From NCBI GenBank assembly GCA_963974915.1, contig CAXBES010000004.1:124001-188000 (forward strand): a DNA stretch of 64,000 nucleotides, given 5' to 3'. The notes under the pieces are model-generated. The model searched no databases and was not told the DNA's origin. It saw nothing but the letters and a program-made list of their open reading frames with translations. The position numbers were made by a program, and so were the translations under genes. This document shows, piece after piece, positions 53,644 to 62,074 of the stretch. Positions within the stretch are counted from its first letter, which is position 1, and each line of letters begins with the position of its first letter. Source of the stretch: CAXBES01 sp963974915. GTDB taxonomy: Bacteria; Bacteroidota; Bacteroidia; Flavobacteriales; Flavobacteriaceae.

Positions 53644-53807
53644 GATCCCAAGAAGGTATCCAATACAAACATAGAAACCACAAATACGTTAAAGCGTATT
53701 TAGCTTTTTATTCTCCTTTATATCACTCAAGCAAGCTTGGCTCATTTCGGAAAATAAAAAACCCACAACTTGCGTTGTGGGTTTCCTTTTGCGGAGAAAG
53801 AGGGATT
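53644..53807. repeat. Tandem duplicate copy 2, containing the real tRNA-Ser 3' end
   Basis: Second copy of the unit described for 53463-53626; its right end runs into the intact tRNA-Ser gene (53792-53807). The spacing between copies is 181 bases, so only 17 unshared bases separate them. Confidence 0.88.
53755..53784 (-). terminator. tRNA-Ser terminator
   Basis: AAACCCACAAC (53759-53769) pairs with GTTGTGGGTTT (53774-53784), loop TTGC. A T run follows on the minus strand. The same hairpin recurs at 53578-53603 in the upstream duplicate. Confidence 0.9.
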
Positions 53808-53876
53808 CGAACCCCCGGAGGTGTGACCCTCAACAGTTTTCAAGACTGCCGCATTCGACCACTCTGCCATTTCTCC
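53792..53876 (-). tRNA. tRNA-Ser (TGA)
   Basis: On the minus strand the acceptor GGAGAAA pairs with TTTCTCC, the D arm follows, the anticodon stem GCAGT/ACTGT holds loop CTTGAAA (anticodon TGA, Ser), and a long variable arm GAGGGTCACACCTC precedes the T arm CGGGGGTTCGAATCCC. Discriminator G; CCA is not encoded. Confidence 0.95.
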
Positions 53877-53914
53877 TTGAGTGCCTCATCAAGCTATTTG
53901 CCTGAATGCGGCTG

Positions 53915-53922
53915 CAAATATA
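53915..53922 (-). promoter_or_regulatory. tRNA-Ser -7 element
   Basis: TATATTTG on the minus strand, followed by CA, same as in front of tRNA-His. It lies about 40 bases upstream of the tRNA 5' end. Confidence 0.6.
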
Positions 53923-54133
53923 ACAACCTTTTTTCATTTAGTAAAGTGTTTTTTTAGATTTTAATTGAAATGAACTTATCACTCCATCAACTTTAAGCCA
54001 AATCGTCCAACAAATCATATTATGCCATATATTGCAATGACTTTCAATAGTGTTATTTACTTTACTTATCGCAAAATATTATAATTATCTTTTGCTATTA
54101 GTACCTTTACATTTCAAATTTGTAAATGATATC

Positions 54134-54772
54134 ATGACAAAACCAATTTTGGAAAAATTACAGTGGCGATATGCAACTAAGAAATTTGACAGGAATAAAG
54201 ATCTTTCAGAAGAAAAATTGCAAATTCTTAAAGAATCTTTTAACCTCACTGCAACCAGCTATGGCTTACAACCTTTAAAAATGGTGGTGATCTCGAACCC
54301 TGAACTAAAACAGAAATTAGTACCACTCACAATGCAACAAGCTCAGGTTAATGATGCGTCACATGTACTGGTGCTCTGTACCGAAACCGAAATGAATTCA
54401 GACTTTATAGAGAAGCATTTCAATAGAGTGGAAGCAACCAGAAATACCCCTAAAGAAATTCTGGAACCTTTTGAGGATTATTTAAAAGTCACTTTTTCGG
54501 AAAAAGAGCCTGAAATTATAAAACAATGGATGTCTAAACAAGCGTATCTCGCCATGGGTAACCTGTTAACCGTTTGCGCTATGGAAGATATAGATGCATG
54601 CCCTATAGAAGGTTTTGAACCCGAAAAATACGATGAATTATTGGAGCTTGACAAACTCGGACTTCAATCTGTGCTCGTTTTAGCAGTGGGATACCGCGCA
54701 GAGGACGATTTCTTCGCGTCACTCGCTAAAGTTAGACGAGGTGTTGACGATGTAATAATCGAATTTAACTAA
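54134..54772 (+). CDS. Nitroreductase family NAD(P)H-dependent oxidoreductase
   Basis: From the ATG at 54134 the product has 212 residues. The frame is open to 54050 but with an unlikely hydrophobic leader. It matches FMN-dependent nitroreductases: QWRYATKKFDRNKDLSEEKL, NLTATSYGLQPLKMVVI, and QAYLAMGNLLTVCAMEDIDACPIEGFEPEKYDE followed by SVLVLAVGYRAEDDFFASLAKVRR. It likely reduces quinones or nitro compounds using NAD(P)H. Its last bases overlap the convergent cbpM gene by 4 bases. Confidence 0.9.
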   Translation: MTKPILEKLQWRYATKKFDRNKDLSEEKLQILKESFNLTATSYGLQPLKMVVISNPELKQKLVPLTMQQAQVNDASHVLVLCTETEMNSDFIEKHFNRVEATRNTPKEILEPFEDYLKVTFSEKEPEIIKQWMSKQAYLAMGNLLTVCAMEDIDACPIEGFEPEKYDELLELDKLGLQSVLVLAVGYRAEDDFFASLAKVRRGVDDVIIEFN

Positions 54773-55068
54773 AAGTCACTTTCATAAAGTCGTAATCTGT
54801 TCTTTAAAGTATTCATTTCCTGCTGAAGTAGATCTACGCGCTCCAACAGATTGAAAACAACATCAATTCCTTCGGGATTGATATCCAGATCACGATGCAT
54901 TCGCACCATTTTCTCAATTTTATATACGGTGTCCCGATGCACAAATTGCCTCTCTTCATATTGTTCTATATGTACGAGTCCGAGTTCACTAAGTTTCGAA
55001 ATAAAAGTTAAATCGACCTCGTGGGCAGCACAAAATTGTTGTAATGCTATAAATTCTTCCTTTTTCAT
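54769..55068 (-). CDS. cbpM: Chaperone modulator CbpM
   Basis: A 99-residue protein of the CbpM/MerR-like type that modulates CbpA. Signature residues include HEVDLTFISKLSELGLVHIEQYEERQFVHRDTVYKIEKMVRMHRDLDINPEGIDVVF. It binds the J domain of CbpA and inhibits it. It directly follows cbpA on the same strand with 1 base between the genes. Confidence 0.88.
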   Translation of the reverse strand: MKKEEFIALQQFCAAHEVDLTFISKLSELGLVHIEQYEERQFVHRDTVYKIEKMVRMHRDLDINPEGIDVVFNLLERVDLLQQEMNTLKNRLRLYESDF

Positions 55069-55069
55069 A

Positions 55070-55981
55070 TTATCTCAATTTTGCTAATTCATTAAACAAT
55101 TTCGTTTCTTTTTCTGAAAGGTTTTTGGGTATTTGAACCTCATAAGTTATAATTAAATCTCCAAACTGACCTTCTTTCTTGTACACAGGGAATCCTTTTC
55201 CTTTCAACTTTACCTTGGTACCATTTTGAGTTCCCGGTTTAACCGAAAGCTTTACTTTTCCGTTAAATGTTGGAATCTCAATGTCTCCACCAAGAACAGC
55301 CCGATAAAGATCTAACTTAACCGTATTGTACAAATTGCTTTTGTCTCGTTTAAAGTTGCTGGTATTATTTATCGTGAATTTTAAATATAAGTCACCTTTA
55401 GGTCCACCTTGGATTCCTTCTCCACCATGTCCCTTGATCTTGATTACCTGGCCATTTTCAACTCCTGCCGGAATGGTAAGTCTTATGTTTTTTCCATTCA
55501 CGGTAAGGGTTCTCTTATGAGTAGTATAAACATCGTTGAGGTTTAAAACGAGCTCTGCATTATAATCCTGCCCCTTAAATTTGACATTTCTATTGAAACC
55601 GCCTTGCGCAGACCTTCCTCCTCCAAACATACTCTCGAAAAAGTCTGAAAATCCTCCGCCGTCGAAACCTGCATCATCAAAACCTTCGTACGTATACCGT
55701 TGTCCAGAACTGCGTTGTTGTCTTTGTTGCTGTTTGGCTCTTTCTATATCATCTGCATGCTTCCAATCCTTGCCATAGGCATCGTATTTTTTACGGTGCT
55801 CGGGGTTGCTTAACACTTCGTTAGCTTCATTAATTTGCTGAAATCGTTTTTCGGCATCAGGGTCGTTTGGATTAACATCGGGGTGATACTTTCTGGCTAA
55901 TTTTCTATATGCCTTCTTTATATCACCTGCGCTGGCACTTTTGTCCAAGCCCAATATTTTATAGTAATCTATATATGACAT
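55070..55981 (-). CDS. cbpA: DnaJ-family co-chaperone CbpA
   Basis: A 303-residue J-domain co-chaperone of DnaK. The J domain shows HPD (33-35) after AYRKLARKY, a Gly/Phe-rich linker (GFDGGGFSDFFESMFGGG), and the two-beta-domain DnaJ C-terminal part (NVKFKGQDYNAELVLNLNDVYTTHKRTLTV, VKLSVKPGTQNGTKVKLKGKGFP). No zinc-finger domain, as expected for CbpA. It is paired with cbpM on the same strand. The adjacent Hsp20 gene, divergent, supports a heat-stress unit. Confidence 0.92.
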   Translation of the reverse strand: MSYIDYYKILGLDKSASAGDIKKAYRKLARKYHPDVNPNDPDAEKRFQQINEANEVLSNPEHRKKYDAYGKDWKHADDIERAKQQQRQQRSSGQRYTYEGFDDAGFDGGGFSDFFESMFGGGRSAQGGFNRNVKFKGQDYNAELVLNLNDVYTTHKRTLTVNGKNIRLTIPAGVENGQVIKIKGHGGEGIQGGPKGDLYLKFTINNTSNFKRDKSNLYNTVKLDLYRAVLGGDIEIPTFNGKVKLSVKPGTQNGTKVKLKGKGFPVYKKEGQFGDLIITYEVQIPKNLSEKETKLFNELAKLR

Positions 55982-56262
55982 ATTCGTTTTTTCTGGTTAT
56001 TTCTACTTTTTACATTCATAAAGCAAATGTTACTCCAATTTTTCTTCCAAATAAGAAGGAATATAAATTTATACTAAAACTTCATGTATCCACCTGAGTT
56101 TATAACATCACTGAAATATTGTCAGTACATTTTTAGAAAAATAGCGTCATAATGACATGATTTCCTAGAGTGTTGCACGCTGGTATTTTTTTTGTTTAAG
56201 ATACAACACGACGAAATTAAAGTCGGTTAATAAAATATTAATAACAAAAAAAATAAATAATT

Positions 56263-56694
56263 ATGAAACTAGTAAAAAGAAACAACGGTGCATTTCCAAG
56301 TATTTGGGATAGTTTTTACAACGACGACTTTTTTTCAGTTCCGGATATGTTAAAGCCGGGTACAACCGCTCCTGCCATTAACATTAGAAATAACGAAGAT
56401 GACTTTCTTGTAGAGATGGCAATTCCCGGGATGAAGAAAGAGGATTTTAAAATAGATCTGGACAATAATGTATTGACTATTTCTTCGGAAGAGAAATCTG
56501 AACAAGAAGAAACTCAAGATAATTATACGAGAAAAGAATTCAATTATAGTTCGTTTAAGCGATCGTTCACTCTGCCTGAAACAGTGGATGGTGATAAGAT
56601 CGAGGCCAAATATGAAGCCGGAGTCCTCGGAATTACCATTCCGAAGAAAGAAGAAGCAAAACCGAAGCCACCAAGAGCAATCGAAATTGCATAA
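56263..56694 (+). CDS. Hsp20/alpha-crystallin family chaperone
   Basis: A 143-residue small heat-shock protein. The alpha-crystallin domain reads PAINIRNNEDDFLVEMAIPGMKKEDFKIDLDNNVLTISSEEKSE, ending in GVLGITIPKKEE with the conserved GVL and the IxI-type tail. It holds unfolded proteins as oligomers. It is divergent from cbpA with about 280 bases in between, where regulation of both may lie, and ends with a strong terminator. Confidence 0.93.
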   Translation: MKLVKRNNGAFPSIWDSFYNDDFFSVPDMLKPGTTAPAINIRNNEDDFLVEMAIPGMKKEDFKIDLDNNVLTISSEEKSEQEETQDNYTRKEFNYSSFKRSFTLPETVDGDKIEAKYEAGVLGITIPKKEEAKPKPPRAIEIA

Positions 56695-56697
56695 GTT

Positions 56698-56730
56698 AAG
56701 AGCGGGATTCCCGCTCTTTTCTTTTTTACC
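56698..56730 (+). terminator. Terminator of the Hsp20 gene
   Basis: A perfect 9-bp stem AAGAGCGGG (56698-56706) and CCCGCTCTT (56710-56718), loop ATT, followed by a T-rich tract. Confidence 0.9.
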
Positions 56731-56759
56731 AACTCTTTTAAAAATCACAACGCAACGCT

Positions 56760-56767
56760 TACCTTTG
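56760..56767 (+). promoter_or_regulatory. Possible -7 element of the DegT aminotransferase gene
   Basis: TACCTTTG fits TAnnTTTG and lies 36 bases before the ATG at 56804. No good -33 TTG. Confidence 0.4.
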
Positions 56768-56803
56768 CCTCACATCTATTTAAAAATTGTAAAAAAATAA
56801 TAC

Positions 56804-57997
56804 ATGCCAGGATTTGAAGTTTTTGGTGCCGAAGAGCGCAAACAAGTAAACGATGTTTTAGAAAGTGGAGTGTTAATGCGATATGGCTTTGACGGCATGC
56901 GCAATGGACACTGGAAAGCAAGACAATTTGAAACACTTTTTGCCGAAAGGATGCAGTCTAAACATTGTCAGTTGGTATCAAGTGGCACTTCCGCATTAAC
57001 TGTTGCATTGGCTTCGGCAGGTATAGGTGCAGGAGATGAGGTGATCATGCCAACTTTTACCTTTGTTGCCAGTTTCGAATCCATTATGATGTTAGGTGCA
57101 GTGCCCGTACTAGTGGATATTGATGATACCTTAACACTCGATCCTAAAGCGGTAGAAGCGGCAATTACCTCAAAAACCCGCTGTATCATGCCTGTTCATA
57201 TGTGTGGTTCTATGGCAGATCTGGGAGCACTAAAAGCAATTTGCGACAAACATGATCTGTTGTTACTAGAAGATGCTTGTCAGGCGATAGGAGGTACCTA
57301 CGAAGGTAAACCTCTTGGAAGTTATGGTGACCTGGGCTGTTTTTCATTCGATTATGTAAAGACGATCACCTGTGGAGAAGGGGGTGGTATTATTACTAAT
57401 TCTGAAAAATTTGCCATCAATGCAGATCAATATCAGGACCACGGCCATGATCATATAGGAAATGACAGGGGTGCTGAGACACATCCTACATTGGGTTATA
57501 ACTTCAGGATTTCAGAATTAAATGCCGCAGTAGGAATTGCGCAATTGGATAAATTGGATGGAATTCTAAAACTTCAGAAGAGAAACTACCTCATTATGCG
57601 CGAAGTTCTTGAAACTGTGGAAGGTGTTACTTTTAGACGTGTACCGGACGGTGGAGTAGAAAACTATTCGTTTCTAAATTTCTTTCTTCCTTCGGAAAGC
57701 ATTGCCCAAAAAGCTCATAAAGCTATAGCTGAAGCAGGTGTCGATGCCTGTTTTTACTGGTATACAAACAACTGGCATTATATCAACGGTTGGGAGCATC
57801 TACGAAACCTTAATTCTTTAGGAAAGCTTCCTCAGGAGATACAAACTCAAATTCAGGATCTAAACAATACTAACTTCTCGAAAAGTGACGCATGGATGGG
57901 ACGTACTATTTCCTCGCTAGTAAAAATAGGTTGGACAGAAAAGCAGGTTCAGAATAGGGCAGAGGCAATTAAAAACGCTATCATTTCGGTACTCTGA
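56804..57997 (+). CDS. DegT/DnrJ/EryC1/StrS family aminotransferase
   Basis: A 397-residue PLP enzyme of the sugar aminotransferase family. The PLP Lys186 lies in SFDYVKTITCGEGGGI; VSSGTSALTVALASAGIGAGDEVIMPTFTF and EDACQAIGGTYEGKPLGSYGDLGCFSFD are also present, and RISELNAAVGIAQL follows. It transaminates a keto-sugar or a related substrate. No nucleotide-sugar genes surround it, so the product is unknown. A standalone gene. Confidence 0.88.
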   Translation: MPGFEVFGAEERKQVNDVLESGVLMRYGFDGMRNGHWKARQFETLFAERMQSKHCQLVSSGTSALTVALASAGIGAGDEVIMPTFTFVASFESIMMLGAVPVLVDIDDTLTLDPKAVEAAITSKTRCIMPVHMCGSMADLGALKAICDKHDLLLLEDACQAIGGTYEGKPLGSYGDLGCFSFDYVKTITCGEGGGIITNSEKFAINADQYQDHGHDHIGNDRGAETHPTLGYNFRISELNAAVGIAQLDKLDGILKLQKRNYLIMREVLETVEGVTFRRVPDGGVENYSFLNFFLPSESIAQKAHKAIAEAGVDACFYWYTNNWHYINGWEHLRNLNSLGKLPQEIQTQIQDLNNTNFSKSDAWMGRTISSLVKIGWTEKQVQNRAEAIKNAIISVL

Positions 57998-58221
57998 TAA
58001 TTTACTGCGGTTCGTTTTATCGTACCCGGATCGTTTCCGAAGCTAATATTAAAATCGTCATTCCTATTGGTCGCATAAAACAGCGATAACTCTCTTTTAG
58101 ATTTATTCCATTGTATTGCCATGTTACATATGTTATAGAGATTGTAACATAAGTGATATAGGGGATTTGTCGATTCCTGTAAGTTCGCATAGTCTAGTTT
58201 TTATACAATAAAATTCGGTCT
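57998..58221. other. 224-base gap; small minus-strand frame only
   Basis: Between the aminotransferase and the lipoprotein cluster a 57-codon minus-strand frame (58122 down to 57949) has a protein-like composition (ELSLFYATNRNDDFNISFG) but overlaps the aminotransferase end by 49 bases and matches nothing I know. No terminator was found after the aminotransferase gene. Confidence 0.4.
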
Positions 58222-58761
58222 ATGAGAATCAATGCTCTTACTATCAGAAATACTTCAATATTGGGTTTATTTCTTACCCTGCTTCTCATTTCCTGTAACC
58301 ACAATCCGAAGAACGCTATCGCCGAAAATACTGCCACGACTGGTAACTATGCTGTTGAAGTAAACATGGAGGGTAAGGTCTTTCAGATAAAACAAGAAGA
58401 CCTGGAACCAAATATGAAGAAAATTTTTAAGAAAGATTCTATTTTTCTTGAGTTTTGGGAAGATGGTAATCCTATAAGACTAAACCTAAATCTTACCCAT
58501 ACAGATATATTGGAGCAAGGCACTACTTCGTTTCAAATTCCCGAAGACAACTCACCCCGAATAAAAGCCGACTTGAACTTTTTTAATACTGAAAGGGATG
58601 TTAAGAGAATGAACAAGCGTATCATTTTCAGAAAGGGAAGTATTGAAATTAAAAAATTAACGAATAATCGTCTCGAAATGACCTTCGAAGGTGAGGGAAG
58701 TGGAATGATGGACCGTAACAATACCTTTCCCATTTCTGGAAATATAATGGTTAATTATTAA
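58222..58761 (+). CDS. Hypothetical lipoprotein 1 of the 58-63 kb cluster
   Basis: A 179-residue lipoprotein (lipobox LISC, about Cys25). No family is recognised. The mature part is charged and beta-rich (YAVEVNMEGKVFQIKQEDLEPN, SIFLEFWEDGNPIRLNLNLTHTD, GSIEIKKLTNNRLEMTFEGEGSGMMDRNNTFPISGNIMV). It ends with a C-terminal NY after a VNGNIMVNY-like strand, reminiscent of small periplasmic beta-barrels. It is the first gene of a same-strand run of lipoproteins leading to the CHAT gene. Confidence 0.7.
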   Translation: MRINALTIRNTSILGLFLTLLLISCNHNPKNAIAENTATTGNYAVEVNMEGKVFQIKQEDLEPNMKKIFKKDSIFLEFWEDGNPIRLNLNLTHTDILEQGTTSFQIPEDNSPRIKADLNFFNTERDVKRMNKRIIFRKGSIEIKKLTNNRLEMTFEGEGSGMMDRNNTFPISGNIMVNY

Positions 58762-58798
58762 TAGATATTGCCTAAGCATATCGACAAAAATCGGAGTT

Positions 58799-59179
58799 AT
58801 GAAAATAAGAGTTTTACTATTTGCAATCGGACTCGCTTCATTGATTGCATCCTGTGGTGCAGAAGACCTTGGAAAGTCAGATTGCGCCATACATTATATT
58901 AATTATCTAGACCGATCTGAAGATGAATATCAGGAGTTGATGGTTCAGCCAGATAGTCAGGGCAATGATCAATCTTTAGAAAATTGCTATAATAGGCATC
59001 ATTATACAAGACGTTATATACTGCGTTTATATACAACAAGAAATGACCTTAATGCTGGAAATTGTACAGAGGAAGAAAAAAATGATATAAGAGCTGAAAT
59101 AAGTGAACGAATTCAGGAACTAGAACAAGATATTGAAAATATATGGAGTCGATGTGACGAGGTTTTTGGCGGCGACTAA
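58799..59179 (+). CDS. Hypothetical Cys-rich lipoprotein 2
   Basis: A 126-residue lipoprotein (lipobox IASC, Cys19). After the anchor there are four more Cys (29, 63, 89, 119), able to form two disulfides. The mature protein is helical and acidic (DRSEDEYQELMVQPDSQGND, then NDIRAEISERIQELEQDIENIWSRCDEV). No family recognised. It follows lipoprotein 1 by 37 bases. Confidence 0.68.
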   Translation: MKIRVLLFAIGLASLIASCGAEDLGKSDCAIHYINYLDRSEDEYQELMVQPDSQGNDQSLENCYNRHHYTRRYILRLYTTRNDLNAGNCTEEEKNDIRAEISERIQELEQDIENIWSRCDEVFGGD

Positions 59180-59231
59180 GGCCTCTTAATTTTAAAGATA
59201 TATTAGGTAAGAATAATAATTAACTATTACA

Positions 59232-59840
59232 ATGGATTCACTTAAAAATACACTATTAGCTATGTTAGTAATTCTGGTCATTTCTTGTGAAGAAGATTCT
59301 AAGAAGCTAAAGCAAGAAGTTAAGAACACCACAACCAAGATAAAGAATACTAGTAAAGTTGCTGAGGATGGGGATATAATGCTGGAAAATATTGAAAAAT
59401 TAAAACAAGTTACACCCGTTTCTAAAGAACAATTTGAATCCTGGGTAGCTGAGACATTGATTGACCTACCTAAAGCATCATCTATGATAAACTTTATACC
59501 TGGTTTAAGTTCATCTGGCACAACCTATAGTAAGCAAAATAAGAGTGTTAGAGTGATGGTAATTGATGGAGCTGGAGAAAAAGGTGCAAGCGGAGTAGGG
59601 CCGTATAGAATGTCTAGTACCATGGATTACGATCAGGAAGATGAATGGGGTTACACAAAGTCCAGGATTATCAACGGAATTAAAGTAAAAGAATCTTACC
59701 GAAAGAGTGGTGAGGCTTATACGCTTTCTATGTTTTAGTGTGACCGATTTGCAGTTGATGTGAAAACATCGAAAGTGACAAAGGAAGAACTGGATGATAT
59801 TATGAAAGAACTCAACCTTGAACAACTCTTAAAATTCTAA
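59232..59840 (+). pseudogene. Lipoprotein 3, interrupted by an in-frame TAG
   Basis: The frame starting at 59232 gives a lipoprotein (lipobox VISC, Cys19), a helical charged segment, then GTTYSKQNKSVRVMVIDGAGEKGASG and ends at TAG 59736-59738 after YTLSMF. The same frame continues open for 33 codons (CDRFAVDVKTSKVTKEELDDIM...) to TAA 59838-59840, which touches the GTG that could start the CHAT gene. The tail reads like a genuine C-terminus (alternating beta then amphipathic helix), so the original gene was probably about 202 codons. One nonsense change or an error. Confidence 0.68.
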
Positions 59841-59864
59841 GTGGGAAAGAAATTTTTATTTTTT

Positions 59865-62048
59865 ATGAAGTCAATTAGCTCTTATCGTTTAGCCGGAATA
59901 TGTGCGTTCGCATTGTTCTTCTCAATGTGTTCCTGTGATGAGAAAAAGGAGAAACAATCTCTGGAAAGCAGTGATTCGGAGATGGTTTATTCTGAAATTA
60001 TTTCCGAAGAAAGCTTTAAAAGGAGCTGGGATATTATGAATAAGGGGCAAGAATTGGCCAATAATGGAGCTTCCATTGAAGAGATCTTAAAGATCTTGCC
60101 GGATGCTACTTTAGTTGAAACTAATGAATCGGACGTGATGTTCCATATTAATGGAAGCACTCCCATGATAATCGAACTTCCAGTCTCTTCAGAAACTATA
60201 AATAATAAAGGAGGTAGCGTTAAACTGATACAGCAGCGAAGAATTTCCACAGCAATAGTTTCAGGAATAAGTGCAATTAATAAGCCGGTGGAAGACGAAA
60301 AGAAGCCTGAAGATGTAGTTGGGAGTCAGAGAGGTGAAAAAGCACGCCAAGTGAAAAAGGCGCTTTTAATGTCTCCTTTCTTAGCTGAATTTGGAAATGA
60401 TGATGATTACTATTCGGTAAAAGATATTTTTAACAGGCATAGGAATTATAGTGGAAATGTTGCTGTTCGACAAAGTAAACTGAGTTTAAAGGATTTTGAA
60501 GATTGGGGGCAGTTCGATATAGTTCATGTGAGTACCCATGGTAAGAATTTCTGCGGAAACATTAACATAGTGGTTAAAGGTGACATCAATAAAGCCGATA
60601 ATCAAGGCAAGAAAAACTGTAGAAGCTTATTGTCTACCGGGATAAAGCATGGTTATTTAAAGGCTTCTGAAGCCTTCGAGTTTATTAATACAAACGGATA
60701 TGCCGGACTGGTCGTCGTTTCAACCAAGTCATTTCACTTACGAAGTACATTTTTTGATCATTTTTATGGGAAGGGACTTAAAAACAAGATCTGGTATTTC
60801 TCGGCTTGTGAAATGGGACAGCTGTCTGATATGACTTCTACAATGTCGCGAATTCATAAAAACGGTCACTTTCTTAATTGGACTAATGTCGTTGGTGTTG
60901 ACGATGCAAGCAGAGCCGCCACGACATTTTACACATCGATCTTTAAAAATGGAATAGATGCCAATACGGCCTATGAAAAGATTCCCAGAGTTGAAAAAAC
61001 GAATTTATTGTCCACCGTCACCATACTAAGAGATGGAGACGAAATAACCAAAAAAACAACTACAGATTTGAAGATCATCAATACCGGAGTTTTAAAACAT
61101 GGTATTGAGTTAATTGATCTTATTCACCCGGAAGACAATACAATTGTAAGAACCGGTGATTTTTATCCAGTTGAGGGTAATTTTGGCGACGGACAAAAAG
61201 AAGCGATCGATCTAAGGCTTAGATTATATGGTTTTACAAGATCAGAATTTGAAGCACAAAAGTTTAAACTGAGCTTAAAAGTTGATGATGAAACGGTCTT
61301 AAACAAGATACAGTTTATACCTAATACTACTAATTATGAAATTTCTGTACAGAACATTCCGCAACATGAATATGGGATTGAAGTCTATATAAAGAATATT
61401 AAAATAGCCGACGTTGGTGAAAAGACAGACTTGACGCTAAAAGCGTATCTCCATTTCGACGACACCTATTTTTCTATTCATTCTGAAAAAGTAAATATAA
61501 AATCGGAGGGCATACTTGCTATTATTAATGATGGTAATAGTATCGCTAAGTTCTATTACGATGCTGCCCGAGATGCTGTAAGAGTAGAAACTGATGATCA
61601 AAATATGGATACCTATATGGATGCCGAAGGTTATTTCTACTTTCATAATAATAATGAAGGAATGCCTTTAGGATGGGTAAAATCTAAAGCCATGGCATCC
61701 ATGTTTATGGGGAATTTCTCTTTTACTGCAGTTGAAGGAAATGAACATGTGAATGACGATACGGGAAAATTTAATTTTCCTATAATCTCCTGGGCACAAA
61801 AACATACTACGCGCCATTACTCACAGAACTCTAATTTCAGAAAACAAAGTTTAGAATGTGATCTTTCTAAACCGTGTGTCAAGTTTGAGGGAATTGCTGG
61901 CGAAGAAACCGGGCATTATGCAGTTTTTAATCCGGGGGGTAAATTAATAGAGATGGGGCAGGACGCATTCAAAATTAAATTTGAATACGGTTTGTATGAA
62001 GTTAAATTACCGGTGGCTGCAGAAATATCCATTCCCGGATTCAATTAA
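59865..62048 (+). CDS. CHAT/caspase-like lipoprotein
   Basis: A 727-residue lipoprotein from the ATG at 59865 (a GTG at 59841 is alternative and adds 8 residues). The lipobox SMCSC gives an anchored Cys. Residues 200-330 carry the clan CD protease pattern: a hydrophobic strand ending in HVSTHG (catalytic His225, codon 60537-60539) and a second strand WYFSACEMG (Cys315, codon 60807-60809), as in CHAT and caspase-like peptidases. The N-terminal 190 residues are helical and charged, and the C-terminal 380 are beta-rich. No recognised sensor domain such as TPR. It is preceded by three lipoproteins and followed by a fourth. Confidence 0.72.
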   Translation: MKSISSYRLAGICAFALFFSMCSCDEKKEKQSLESSDSEMVYSEIISEESFKRSWDIMNKGQELANNGASIEEILKILPDATLVETNESDVMFHINGSTPMIIELPVSSETINNKGGSVKLIQQRRISTAIVSGISAINKPVEDEKKPEDVVGSQRGEKARQVKKALLMSPFLAEFGNDDDYYSVKDIFNRHRNYSGNVAVRQSKLSLKDFEDWGQFDIVHVSTHGKNFCGNINIVVKGDINKADNQGKKNCRSLLSTGIKHGYLKASEAFEFINTNGYAGLVVVSTKSFHLRSTFFDHFYGKGLKNKIWYFSACEMGQLSDMTSTMSRIHKNGHFLNWTNVVGVDDASRAATTFYTSIFKNGIDANTAYEKIPRVEKTNLLSTVTILRDGDEITKKTTTDLKIINTGVLKHGIELIDLIHPEDNTIVRTGDFYPVEGNFGDGQKEAIDLRLRLYGFTRSEFEAQKFKLSLKVDDETVLNKIQFIPNTTNYEISVQNIPQHEYGIEVYIKNIKIADVGEKTDLTLKAYLHFDDTYFSIHSEKVNIKSEGILAIINDGNSIAKFYYDAARDAVRVETDDQNMDTYMDAEGYFYFHNNNEGMPLGWVKSKAMASMFMGNFSFTAVEGNEHVNDDTGKFNFPIISWAQKHTTRHYSQNSNFRKQSLECDLSKPCVKFEGIAGEETGHYAVFNPGGKLIEMGQDAFKIKFEYGLYEVKLPVAAEISIPGFN

Positions 62049-62074
62049 TACGATGTTTAACCAAATTAATAGAT

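Noticed and set aside
53775..53957. 60-codon frame over tRNA-Ser
   Set aside because: It reads antisense to the tRNA and terminator; the GERGIRTPGGVTLNSFQ stretch is a typical translation of a tRNA-Ser antisense strand.
57949..58122. 57-codon minus-strand ORF with protein-like composition
   Set aside because: It overlaps the aminotransferase end and no family could be recognised.
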